The notes beneath the pieces were generated by a model, which saw only the letters and a program-made list of their open reading frames with translations, ran no database searches and was not told the DNA's origin. The translations under genes were made by a program, and so were the position numbers. A stretch of 64,000 nucleotides of DNA, from positions 25,270-89,269 of the forward strand of contig CALXLK010000010.1 in the NCBI GenBank assembly GCA_944389175.1, in the 5' to 3' direction. Within the stretch, counting starts at the first letter, position 1; every line of letters begins with the position of its first letter. The DNA comes from an uncultured Opitutales bacterium (GTDB lineage Bacteria; Verrucomicrobiota; Verrucomicrobiia; Opitutales; Intestinicryptomonadaceae). Positions 34,863 through 43,498 of this stretch are shown here, in pieces.

Positions 34863-35776
34863 TTGTGTGAGCGTCTTTTGAAGAAGTTGCGCAGCGTGGC
34901 CAAAAACGGCTTGTCGGTCCGGGCCTCGAGCAAGTCTATCTTGCAGCGCGCAAGCGCCGCCTTGAAATTTTTTACGCGCTCTGCGTTGATCCGGGCGTAT
35001 TCGTCTATAACGGCGCGGCTTGATGTGTTCACCTCGACGACCTCCCCGGTTTCCGAGTCCTCGAGCGTTATCACCCCCAGCCCCTCGGGAAGCTCGAGTT
35101 CGCGCGGATCGATCAGCTCAAAACATACGAGATCGTGGCGGCGGTTGGTTATGTCGAGGGCCTTGAATATTTGCGAATCCTTCCGGTAGTCGGGCAATTT
35201 GCCGTCGGGCCCCTGGAGAAAATCGCTTATGAGAACGACGATCGCCTTGCGCTTGAGCATGCGGTTTATCTCGTCCAAAGCTCCGGCTATGTTCGTCCCC
35301 CTGCGCTTGGGCTCAAAAAACAAAATTTCGCGTATGAGGCGCAAAATGTGCCGCCTGCCCTTGTGCGGGGGAATGATTAGCTCCATTCCGTCGGTAAAAA
35401 TTGCAAGCCCGACCTTGTCGTTATTGCGCGCGGCCGAAAAGGCGAGCGTGCTGGCAAGTTCGGCTGCAAGCTCCCTCTTGGATATGTCGCCGCTGCCGAA
35501 ATTGCCGCTCGCCGACAAGTCTACGGCTATCATCATCGTAAGCTCGCGCTCTTCGCGGAACTTCTTTACGTGGGCTTTGCCGACGCGCGCGGTCACGTTC
35601 CAGTCGATTGTCCTAATCTCGTCGCCGAATGCGTATTCGCGCGATTCCTCGAAGTCTATGCCGCGCCCCTTAAAGACGCTGTGGTAGGCCCCGGCGAGCG
35701 CGTCGCTTACGTTGCGGTTGGTGCGGATCTCTATCTGCCGCACCTTCTTGAGCATGTCTGTAATTTTGTCGCTCAT
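34859..35776 (-). CDS. DUF58 domain protein (VWA-like)
   Basis: 305 residues, soluble. The DUF58 hallmark FEESREYAFGDEIRTIDWNVTAR is at about residues 41-63, followed by a VWA-like fold with MIAVDLSASGNFGSG and LISDF. DUF58 proteins act with MoxR ATPases; ATP hydrolysis is transmitted to VWA partners. Starts 27 nt downstream of moxR and overlaps the DUF4381 gene. Confidence 0.93.
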   Translation of the reverse strand: MSDKITDMLKKVRQIEIRTNRNVSDALAGAYHSVFKGRGIDFEESREYAFGDEIRTIDWNVTARVGKAHVKKFREERELTMMIAVDLSASGNFGSGDISKRELAAELASTLAFSAARNNDKVGLAIFTDGMELIIPPHKGRRHILRLIREILFFEPKRRGTNIAGALDEINRMLKRKAIVVLISDFLQGPDGKLPDYRKDSQIFKALDITNRRHDLVCFELIDPRELELPEGLGVITLEDSETGEVVEVNTSSRAVIDEYARINAERVKNFKAALARCKIDLLEARTDKPFLATLRNFFKRRSHK

Positions 35777-35803
35777 ACCTGCTTTGCTGCAAGACGTCGC
35801 TTT

Positions 35804-36796
35804 TTATGGAACGGCGATTTTATTGAGAACTTTCGATATGACGTCCTCCGACGATATATTCTCGGCTTCCGCCTCGTAGGTGACTATTATCCTGTGGCGC
35901 AGCACGTCGAAGGCGACGTCCTTTATGTCCTGCGGAACAACGTATCCGCGCGACTGCAGGAAAGCGTGCGCTTTGGCTGCGAGGGTGAGGGCTATCGTAG
36001 CTCTCGGGCTGGCCCCGAATTCAATCATGTTCTCAAGCTCTCCAAGGCCGTATTTTTGCGGCTCCCTGGTGGCAAACACTATGTCGACGATATAGTCCTT
36101 TATTTTGTCGTCCACGTAGATTTTGTCGACGGCTTCGCGCGAGGACATTATTTTCTCGGGCGTTACAACCACGTTTACAGCCTCGCTTACCTTTGTCTTT
36201 GCCATCAAATCCAGAATTAGGCGCTCCTCCTTCTTGTCGGGATAGCCCACCTTGAGCTTTAGCATAAACCTGTCGACCTGCGCCTCGGGCAGTGTGTACG
36301 TGCCCTCCTGGTCTATGGGGTTTTGTGTGGCCAAGACCAGGAACGGCTCGGGGAGGTCGTACGTTTGCGAGCCTATCGTCACTTGCCTCTCCTGCATGGC
36401 CTCAAGAAGCGCGCTCTGAACTTTCGCGGGAGCTCTGTTTATTTCGTCGGCCAGGACTATGTTTGCAAATATCGGCCCCTTTTGGGTTAGAAACTCACCT
36501 TTTTGCTGGTTGTATATAAGAGTTCCTACTATGTCGGAGGGAAGCAGGTCGGGGGTAAACTGTATCCTGCTGAATTTCGAGTCCATGGCCGCCGCCATAG
36601 TTTTTACGGCGAGCGTTTTTGCCAAGCCCGGCACGCCCTCCAGAAGCACGTGGCCGTTGGCCAGTATGCCTGTGAGCAGCCCGTCGACGAGATATTTCTG
36701 GCCGACGAGAACCTTGCCCATTTCGTTTCTCAACAGCGAGGTCCATTCGCTGGTGGATTTTACCATGTCGTTTATTTCCGTTAGATTCATGCTCAT
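35804..36796 (-). CDS. MoxR-family AAA+ ATPase
   Basis: 330 residues. Walker A GVPGLAKT, Walker B VLADEINR, sensor region ATQNPIDQEGTYTLPEAQVDRFMLK, and the C-terminal AAA lid. MoxR chaperones insert metals or cofactors and mature complexes with VWA proteins. First gene of the seven-gene Bat operon. ATG 36796 is taken; ATG 36790 is a few codons inside. Typical 310-340 residue length, all motifs intact. Confidence 0.94.
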   Translation of the reverse strand: MSMNLTEINDMVKSTSEWTSLLRNEMGKVLVGQKYLVDGLLTGILANGHVLLEGVPGLAKTLAVKTMAAAMDSKFSRIQFTPDLLPSDIVGTLIYNQQKGEFLTQKGPIFANIVLADEINRAPAKVQSALLEAMQERQVTIGSQTYDLPEPFLVLATQNPIDQEGTYTLPEAQVDRFMLKLKVGYPDKKEERLILDLMAKTKVSEAVNVVVTPEKIMSSREAVDKIYVDDKIKDYIVDIVFATREPQKYGLGELENMIEFGASPRATIALTLAAKAHAFLQSRGYVVPQDIKDVAFDVLRHRIIVTYEAEAENISSEDVISKVLNKIAVP

Positions 36797-36993
36797 AAAT
36801 TTTTACGTTTTTACTATTTGTCGGAAAAAAGGCGTTTTTTTTTAACGCGTGCGCAATGGCGCGCTCAGCGGATACTTTAAGCCCTGCGCTCCCGATCTTT
36901 TTCTACGCCATTTACCGACATTTTCAACCCCCTTTTGTTCCCTCTTTTTATTTATTTGCAAAATTTTGGGCGCGGGTTTGTATACGCCGACGT

Positions 36994-38019
36994 ATGAAAC
37001 TTAAACTCGCATATATTTTGTTGTCGGCGGCGGCCGTAGTCTTCTGCGCCGGAGTTCCCGCCTACTCGGTTCCATTTTCCAGGACGCACGGCGCCGCAGT
37101 CAAAACCCAAAACGGGGACAACTCGACGCTTGTTTCCGTCATATTTGGACAGCCAAAAGAGGCCGAGGCGCAGAAAGCCTCCAGAGTCGTAGCGGCAAGG
37201 CCTTTTAAGGCGCCTAAGAGCGCCGTCTCGATAGTGCCTTTTAGAAGCGAGGCCATGAACAAGGACGTTTTGGCTACGGTAATCCTTCCGAACGCCTACT
37301 ATAGGCAACCCAACAGGCGCTTCCCCGTGCTTTACCTGCTCCACGGGCAGGACGGTTCGCACACGGCCTGGCCGTCTATACGGCCGGATATTCAAAGGCT
37401 GGCGTCAATGTATTCTATGATAATTGTATGCCCCGATGCAAAGAATTCGTGGTATTGGGACAGCCCGGTCGATGCGTCGCTGCGCTACGAGACCTTCATC
37501 TCGAAGGAGCTCGTCGGACAAGTCGACGCCAAGTACCGCACGATAGCCGACCGCAAGGCGAGGGCCATAGCGGGCCTTAGCATGGGCGGCCACGGCGCTC
37601 TTTGGAACGCTTTCCGCCACCAGGATATTTTCGGCGCGTGCGGCTCGACTAGCGGCGGGGTGGAAATACGCCAGTTCCCAAAGAACAAAAATATGATTGC
37701 CTCGCTCGGCGAATACGAGAAGAACAAGGGCGTTTGGGACTCCCACACAATTATGAACCAAGTGGAACTTCTAAAGCCCAACAATCTCGCCATAATAATA
37801 GACTGCGGCACTGAGGATTTCCTTTACAAGGCAAATGAAAGCCTGCACAAAAAACTTTTGGAGCATAAGATACCGCACGACTACACGACGCGCCCCGGCA
37901 AGCACAATTGGCCGTATTGGAGAAATTCGCTGGCCTATCAGCTCCTCTTCTTCGATTCTTTCTTCCGCGATCCGGAATTTTTATGGACGCGCCTCGGTGC
38001 GCCCAAGAAACAAAAGTAG
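36994..38019 (+). CDS. Secreted alpha/beta-hydrolase esterase
   Basis: 341 residues with signal peptide (LAYILLSAAAVVFCAGVPA). Esterase family PF00756: VLYLLHGQDGS (oxyanion region), nucleophile elbow GLSMGGHG (Ser about 196), Asp in CGTEDFLY, and His in GKHNWPYW. These are feruloyl- or acetyl-esterases or S-formylglutathione hydrolase relatives; secretion and neighbours favour carbohydrate ester removal. ATG 36994 is preferred because the signal peptide begins there. A terminator follows at 38073. Confidence 0.9.
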   Translation: MKLKLAYILLSAAAVVFCAGVPAYSVPFSRTHGAAVKTQNGDNSTLVSVIFGQPKEAEAQKASRVVAARPFKAPKSAVSIVPFRSEAMNKDVLATVILPNAYYRQPNRRFPVLYLLHGQDGSHTAWPSIRPDIQRLASMYSMIIVCPDAKNSWYWDSPVDASLRYETFISKELVGQVDAKYRTIADRKARAIAGLSMGGHGALWNAFRHQDIFGACGSTSGGVEIRQFPKNKNMIASLGEYEKNKGVWDSHTIMNQVELLKPNNLAIIIDCGTEDFLYKANESLHKKLLEHKIPHDYTTRPGKHNWPYWRNSLAYQLLFFDSFFRDPEFLWTRLGAPKKQK

Positions 38020-38072
38020 AGGTATTAAACAAAACAAGGTCTCGCTTGATTTAAGGCACCAATGCAGGCCCC

Positions 38073-38114
38073 AAAAAAAGCGCGCCGCGGAAACCCCGCG
38101 GGCGCTTTTTTTTT
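38073..38114 (+). terminator. Rho-independent terminator of the esterase gene
   Basis: A-run, GCGC-CCGCGG-type stem closing on a short AAA loop, then nine T. Confidence 0.88.
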
Positions 38115-38347
38115 AAGTATTTCATTGCAACGCCAAGTACGCCCGCCTGTTAAGGAGGTGGTTGCTTCCATTTTTTTCCCTTAGTGCCCCCTTGTTTATT
38201 GCTTATTGCCGCGCGCGATAGCCTAATGCCGTATAACGCGCAGGCTTTGCTTCGAAACTAAATGGTCGGAGAAGGGCAGGGCGCCCGCGCGCCCCAAGGT
38301 GGCGCTCAGGCGGCATTTCGCCGCGCCGATACCGCTTCTTCTAATGG

Positions 38348-39241
38348 CTAAAAAGCGTATCCTATGGAAAACGACGTAAATACGTTGGCGTTTGGACCTA
38401 TGTCGTAGGCGCTTAAATTTTTGACGCCGTCGCTCGTGTTGTATGAATACCCAACGCACGCCCTGGCGTAGAAATTCTTTGTGAAGCTATATTCGGCGTA
38501 GCAGGCCGCATTGACGTACCAGTAAGATTCGGTGGCCTTGATTGTGTCCATGTAGTAAAAATTGTCGCAGTGCACGTATGCGCCGAATATGTTGGCGCCT
38601 ACGGTCAATCCGTCGAGCGCGCCGCCAAAGTCATACTTGGGGTTTATGCCGGCCCGAAATTCGCTCGTGTAGAATCCGAAGTCGTACTGGTAGCAGATAA
38701 AGGGCTGAAGGTAATCTATGTCGCCGATGAACCCAAAGTAAATATTGCCGCTGTCGCAGCATCCGCCGCCGAGCGTCGCCGGGCGGAAATCGCCGTAGAC
38801 GGGCATGTCAGTAAATATAAAATTGCCGCCGATATCGATTTGAAGGTACTCTGTGATGTTGTACTTCCAGCCCTGGTATAGCTCTATTTTCGATGCGTAG
38901 TTGCCGGTTGTATTGTATGTATATACCACCTGGGTGTAGCTTTCGCCGCTAAAGAGCCCGCGGCGGTCCTCAATGGTAAATACCGCGGCGTGGTTTGCTA
39001 TTTTTTTCCCGGCCAGAACCGGATTAAACTGGTATGAGGCCTCTATCGATGTGCGGCTGGGCGAGTTCGTTCCCAACACGTCGGCCCACGAAAAATTATC
39101 CAGACAGTCGGCCGCGCTCTCGTTAATGCCGAGGGCATTGTCGCCCTTGACTTCCTTCAGCCCGTAGCGCCCGAGGGTTCCATCAAAGGCGGACGCCGAA
39201 ACGGCGATAAGGGCCGCCGCAATTGTAAGTGCTCTCTTCAT
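38348..39241 (-). CDS. Outer-membrane beta-barrel protein
   Basis: 297 residues. Signal peptide (ALTIAAALIAVSASAF) and a mature chain of alternating Tyr/Phe strands ending in SFSIGYAF, the C-terminal aromatic required for barrel insertion. Two adjacent Cys (GGGCCDSGNIYFGF) are notable. No substrate-specific motif, so it could be a porin or structural barrel. No terminator or operon partner is evident. Confidence 0.8.
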   Translation of the reverse strand: MKRALTIAAALIAVSASAFDGTLGRYGLKEVKGDNALGINESAADCLDNFSWADVLGTNSPSRTSIEASYQFNPVLAGKKIANHAAVFTIEDRRGLFSGESYTQVVYTYNTTGNYASKIELYQGWKYNITEYLQIDIGGNFIFTDMPVYGDFRPATLGGGCCDSGNIYFGFIGDIDYLQPFICYQYDFGFYTSEFRAGINPKYDFGGALDGLTVGANIFGAYVHCDNFYYMDTIKATESYWYVNAACYAEYSFTKNFYARACVGYSYNTSDGVKNLSAYDIGPNANVFTSFSIGYAF

Positions 39242-39382
39242 GCCATCTCAGAGTGCCTTCGCGCCTATTTTAGGCAAGCATTTTTTTCCCGGGGCCGCTT
39301 TTAAATCCGGTGGGGATGTGTGTAAAAATTATTGACTTTGTGCGAGGACTTTGTTTACGTCCGATCAGTTGGGAGGATGCCG

Positions 39383-41362
39383 ATGAAGTCGTTTGCTTTT
39401 TTTGCCTTGGCGGTTTTGGCCGCTTCTTTTGTTTGTGCGGTGGAAATGCCTGTCGTCTTGAAAAAGACCGACGTGTACGCCGTATCGCCGGAAAATTCCG
39501 TGCGTCTCGAGGGTGCAATGGGGCAGTGGTTGGCTCAGACGCTAAAAGGGGTGGAGTCGAGAGACCCCGACATGCTTGCGTATCCGTTTAAAGCCAGAAA
39601 AGAGACAAGGCTTTGGAAGAGCGAATTTTGGGGGAAGTGGTTTACGTCGGCTGTCTGGGCCTATAGGTACAGCCATAGCCAAAAGCTTGACAAGCTCCTG
39701 CGTTATTCGGCAGCTCAGATAATTAAGACCCAGGACGCAAAAGGCGCCATAAAGACTGTCACGCCCCAGTGGGACCTTCATGAAATGCCGACAGTCAATT
39801 CCGTAATTACGGACCAGTCGTGGGATCTATGGGGGCGAAAATACACGCTGCTTGGCCTGCTTGCCGAGTACGAGCGCACCGGCGAGGCTTTCGTTCTAGA
39901 AGCGGCTTGCAAACATGCCGATTGCATTCTCGAGAGCGTCGGCGACGGCAAAAAAGACATATGCAGGATAGGCCAGTGGTTCGGCCTTCCCTCGTCGAGC
40001 ATTCTCGAGCCCATGGCCTTGCTCTACCAGTACACGGGTTGCGGGCGCTATCTCGATTTTGCAAAGTACATAATTAGGCGTCAAAAAGACTCTTCGTGGA
40101 GTTTTGACGTCTTTGAGAGAATGCGCGACGGCTGGGTAGTCACCGACGTCTTTCCAAAGCCCGGCGATCCCAAGTTTCCCGACTATCCCGGCGGCGGCTC
40201 GAAGGCCTACGAGGCGATGAGCTGTTTTGAGGGCCTGCTTGAAATGTACAGAATCACGGGGATTTCCGACTACTTGAAGGCCTCAGAAAACATGGCCTCC
40301 TCGATTCGCGAGAGCGAGACTTTAATAACGGGGTCCTGCGGCATCCACGAAAAGCTCAAGCGCTCAAAGTACCTTCAAGACCTCGGTACCGCCGAATGGC
40401 AGGAGACTTGCGTCACGGCCACTCTCATAAAATTTTCCCTCCAACTTTTGCGCCTAACCGGCAAGCCGATATACATGTCCGACATCGAGCTTGCCGCATA
40501 TAACGCCCTGCCTTCGGCTCAAAAGCCCGATTCGTCTTGGTGGTGCCACAATAGCCCGATTAACGGAGTCCGAAAGGCGGCGGTTGCGCAGTGCAGAAAA
40601 GGTCCGAACCCGTGGGAAGACAACTCCCCGAAGGCGCCCGGAGAGCCCGACTTTAAAATGCATTGCTGCGTTGCGAGCGGCCCGCGCGGCATTTTCACCA
40701 TTCCAAAGTGCGCCTATATGACTTTTGACGGCGGGGCGGTAGTCAATATTTATGAAAACGGCTCTGCAAAACTTCCCGTAAGGGGCGGTTCTGTCGACCT
40801 GAAAATAGGCGGCCTCGAGTGGGGGCGCAACAGCTTGGCCGAGATTTCCGTCGACGCGCAAACTGACTCCGAATTTACGCTTCGGCTCTATATTCCCGAC
40901 TGGAGCTCAAACGCCAAAATCTGGCTTAACGGCGAGCGGCTTTCGGGCGACATACGCGCCGGGACATACTTTGACATTGCGCGCAAATGGGCTAAGAACG
41001 ACGCCGTAAAAATCGATCTCGGCGCATATGTGCGGCTGATGAATATCCCAGGCAACACAGACGTCTTGTACCTTAAATACGGGCCCTTTGTCCTGTCTAT
41101 GGACAGGCGTTTTGAGCCCGATTGCGCGAAGGGCGCCGACGTGAAAATGATATCGGCTGACAAAGTCGACGCCTCGTGCGTAAACGTAGGCGGCGCCAAG
41201 GTGGCCTTCGACGTAAAGCTCAAAGACGGCTCCACGCGACGTTTTATAAATTATAGCGACGCAGGCGCAACTTGGGCAAAAGATTCCGAATTCTTTACCA
41301 TGTTTAAACGCCGCGGACCGATAAAATACAGACCCCTGGGTAGTCCCTATTCGGCGCAATAG
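39383..41362 (+). CDS. Secreted GH127 family beta-L-arabinofuranosidase
   Basis: 659 residues. GGGAGG 6 nt before ATG 39383 decides the start. Signal peptide (SFAFFALAVLAASFVCA). The (alpha/alpha)6 barrel carries the zinc/cysteine active site of GH127: ETC at residues 341-343 and HCC ending at Cys428-429, corresponding to Glu338, Cys340, Cys417 and Cys418 of HypBA1. C-terminal beta domains follow (LRLYIPDWSSNAKIWLNGE). It removes beta-L-arabinofuranosyl groups from plant-type glycoproteins or pectic side chains. Likely cleaved and periplasmic or secreted. No neighbour completes a locus. Confidence 0.9.
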   Translation: MKSFAFFALAVLAASFVCAVEMPVVLKKTDVYAVSPENSVRLEGAMGQWLAQTLKGVESRDPDMLAYPFKARKETRLWKSEFWGKWFTSAVWAYRYSHSQKLDKLLRYSAAQIIKTQDAKGAIKTVTPQWDLHEMPTVNSVITDQSWDLWGRKYTLLGLLAEYERTGEAFVLEAACKHADCILESVGDGKKDICRIGQWFGLPSSSILEPMALLYQYTGCGRYLDFAKYIIRRQKDSSWSFDVFERMRDGWVVTDVFPKPGDPKFPDYPGGGSKAYEAMSCFEGLLEMYRITGISDYLKASENMASSIRESETLITGSCGIHEKLKRSKYLQDLGTAEWQETCVTATLIKFSLQLLRLTGKPIYMSDIELAAYNALPSAQKPDSSWWCHNSPINGVRKAAVAQCRKGPNPWEDNSPKAPGEPDFKMHCCVASGPRGIFTIPKCAYMTFDGGAVVNIYENGSAKLPVRGGSVDLKIGGLEWGRNSLAEISVDAQTDSEFTLRLYIPDWSSNAKIWLNGERLSGDIRAGTYFDIARKWAKNDAVKIDLGAYVRLMNIPGNTDVLYLKYGPFVLSMDRRFEPDCAKGADVKMISADKVDASCVNVGGAKVAFDVKLKDGSTRRFINYSDAGATWAKDSEFFTMFKRRGPIKYRPLGSPYSAQ

Positions 41363-41952
41363 CGCAAAGAGGTATTTTTTTATCCCATATTTTTCATTTC
41401 TCAATCTTCCCAGTTTTTTCTTTCCCTTTCCTCCGATAGACAAACTGCCGCGTTTCATCCCAAACACGCTGCCGCCCGCGCAGGCCTCCTAAAAGTGGGA
41501 AAGCAGTTTCTCGGCGCGGCAGTTTATTCCGAGTCTGACTGGCGCCAGTTTTGCCGGCGGAGAAGTCTTTTTGTTTATGAGATTTCCATAATGCGCAAGA
41601 AGCATCGCGCAAATGCGTGAACGAAATTCTTCTTGCAAGGCTCGCGCGGCCGCCGCGCGCCTTGAATGGCCACGCCTCGGCGCGGGATAAAAAAAGCGCG
41701 ATTTGTTTGCTTCTTTTTTCGGGGGCGGTACTTGTTTTTTTTTTGAGGGGTGGGGGGGCGCTACTGCGCAGAGTGGGTGTGCTTTTGATGTTCGAGGAAA
41801 GCGTAGGCCTTTGGGGGCGTAGGGCGCCTTTTACACTGCAATCAGCCCCAGGCTTGCGCGCAGCTTTTTGAGGTTCCGCGTGCCTGCCGCGCCCGTTTTT
41901 AGGGCGTTTTAACTTTTTTATGAGCCGTTAATAATGTGCGGCGGAAATTAAA
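41363..41952. other. Intergenic between convergent genes
   Basis: 590 nt. A hairpin CGCCC-GTTTTTA-GGGCG followed by T-rich sequence at 41890-41921 could end plus-strand transcription. Short frames here have skewed composition and no start context. Nothing else recognised. Confidence 0.4.
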
Positions 41953-42789
41953 TTAGGGCACTATCCTTATTTCAAATTTTAGAGCTTTCCCGAGCATCGA
42001 GTGAAGCAGCGATATCAAGCGCAAAAGACTCTTAAGCCATACGGGGTTGTCTGATTTATTGACGGCCCAGTTGAGTTTTTTTTCGCTTAGCCCCGCGGGC
42101 GCGAACTTAAAAAGCATGCGGGCTAATTTTAGAATCGGCGCGTAGTATTTATCGCATAGAGATCCGCAGTTGTTGGATTCCAAGTCCTGGTTTTTGCAGG
42201 CCCATTCGAGGCGCTCCCGTATGGGGTTTCCGTCGATTTTTTTGCGCGGCAGGCGCAGCACGGCCGATATTATGAAAGTTTCTTTTTCAAGGAACGTGGT
42301 GTGGCGAAAGCCGAAGTCTATATCGGACTTTGGCGTTTCTATTATTCTTTTCCCGTCGAAATACTCGACGCTCTCAACGAAGTCGGATACGCTAAGGCCG
42401 TCCTTTATTCCGCTTCCGGCGTTCATTGCAATTGCCCCGCCGACCTGGCACGGGGCGCTCGCCAGATAATAGCAGCAATCCAGCGAGTTCTTAAGGGCGA
42501 AATTGAGCAGCTGCATCATTTCAAGCCCCGAGGAAACCCTGTACAGGTCGCCGCCCAGATGCTCGATTTTTGCAGGCAGAGAGTTTTTTATGACGGCGCT
42601 TTTTATTTCCGAATTTTCAAAGAATACGTTGGAGCCGCCCCCGAGGACAAAAACCTTAAGCCCTCTCTTTCGCGCGGCTTCAAAAGCTGCCGCTATGTCG
42701 GATTTGTCCTTGATTTCGACGTAAAAGGCGGCTGTGTTCAGGGTTCTGAACCTGCTGAGTCCTCTTCCGCGATACGATCCAACATGCAT
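41953..42789 (-). CDS. murB: MurB-like FAD-dependent enolpyruvyl-glucosamine reductase, divergent
   Basis: 278 residues. N-terminal FAD-binding domain with LGGGSNVFF, then YLASAPCQVGGAIAMNAG (usual PG is PC), FGFRHTTF, GSLCDKYY in place of GSxFKNP, and a C-terminal LKFEIRIVP that can supply the catalytic Glu. MurB reduces UDP-GlcNAc-enolpyruvate in peptidoglycan synthesis. Length suits a compact (type II) MurB, but the motif changes leave the possibility of a paralogue. The start at 42789 lies 2 nt after purN; longer in-frame starts would overlap purN. Confidence 0.75.
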   Translation of the reverse strand: MHVGSYRGRGLSRFRTLNTAAFYVEIKDKSDIAAAFEAARKRGLKVFVLGGGSNVFFENSEIKSAVIKNSLPAKIEHLGGDLYRVSSGLEMMQLLNFALKNSLDCCYYLASAPCQVGGAIAMNAGSGIKDGLSVSDFVESVEYFDGKRIIETPKSDIDFGFRHTTFLEKETFIISAVLRLPRKKIDGNPIRERLEWACKNQDLESNNCGSLCDKYYAPILKLARMLFKFAPAGLSEKKLNWAVNKSDNPVWLKSLLRLISLLHSMLGKALKFEIRIVP

Positions 42790-42791
42790 GT

Positions 42792-43358
42792 TTACGAGAG
42801 CTTTTGTATTGCCTTTACTATGAGTTCGTGTTCGGCCGCGTGCACTCTTTCTTCGAGGCTTTCGAGGGTGTCCGATTTTTCTATGGGCACGCTGCTTTGC
42901 ATGATTATCTCTCCCGAGTCGAGCTCTGCGCTGACGTAATGTATCGTGCAGCCGCACACTTTTTCGCCGGCTTCAAATGCGCGCTTTATTGCGTCTTTGC
43001 CCTTGTAGGCTGGCAGCAGGCTCGGATGGAGGTTTATTATCTTGCCATCGAAGGCCTCTACGAAGTTTTCTGGGAGAATCCGCATGAATCCGGCCAGCAC
43101 AATCAGATCGGGAGATTTCGATTTTACGTATTTAATGTAGTTGTCGGCAGCCTCCTGAGAGAGGCGGGCTCCCTTGCGCATCGGATCCATATACACGGCC
43201 TCGATGCCGGCATCCGAGGCTATTTTTAGGGCGGGCGCATCGGGATTGTCGCTTACAAGCGACAATACGCGCACATTGCCAAGCCGACCGTTTTGGGTCG
43301 CCCTTATTATCGCCTGCGCGTTGCTGCCGCGCCCGCTTGCAAATATAATTAACTTCAT
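42792..43358 (-). CDS. purN: Phosphoribosylglycinamide formyltransferase
   Basis: 188 residues. It transfers a formyl group from 10-formyl-THF to GAR in purine synthesis. ASGRGSNAQAI at the N-terminus, INLHPSLLPAYKG with the catalytic Asn/His, and AELDSGEIIMQ with Asp, all at standard positions. Followed 2 nt later by the murB-like gene, so probably co-transcribed. No ribosome-binding site is obvious before ATG 43358. Confidence 0.95.
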   Translation of the reverse strand: MKLIIFASGRGSNAQAIIRATQNGRLGNVRVLSLVSDNPDAPALKIASDAGIEAVYMDPMRKGARLSQEAADNYIKYVKSKSPDLIVLAGFMRILPENFVEAFDGKIINLHPSLLPAYKGKDAIKRAFEAGEKVCGCTIHYVSAELDSGEIIMQSSVPIEKSDTLESLEERVHAAEHELIVKAIQKLS

Positions 43359-43426
43359 TGGATTTTTTACCACACCGGGCTTCAATATCGCAGGTCATAT
43401 TGGATAATCGCAGTCGGCAGGCAAAT

Positions 43427-43454
43427 AAAAAAAGTCCCCAAACGGGGACTTTTT
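43427..43454. terminator. Bidirectional terminator between htpG and purN
   Basis: AAAAAAAGTCCCC-AAAC-GGGGACTTTTT. On the minus strand it ends htpG. Confidence 0.92.
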
Positions 43455-43498
43455 GCATGGGGGGGGCGCAGCGCGGCGCACATGGCGCCCACTTTTTC

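Noticed and set aside
41363..41952. Frames in the gap between GH127 and murB-like genes
   Set aside because: Arg/Ala/Leu-biased, overlapping on both strands, with no start context; more likely non-coding.
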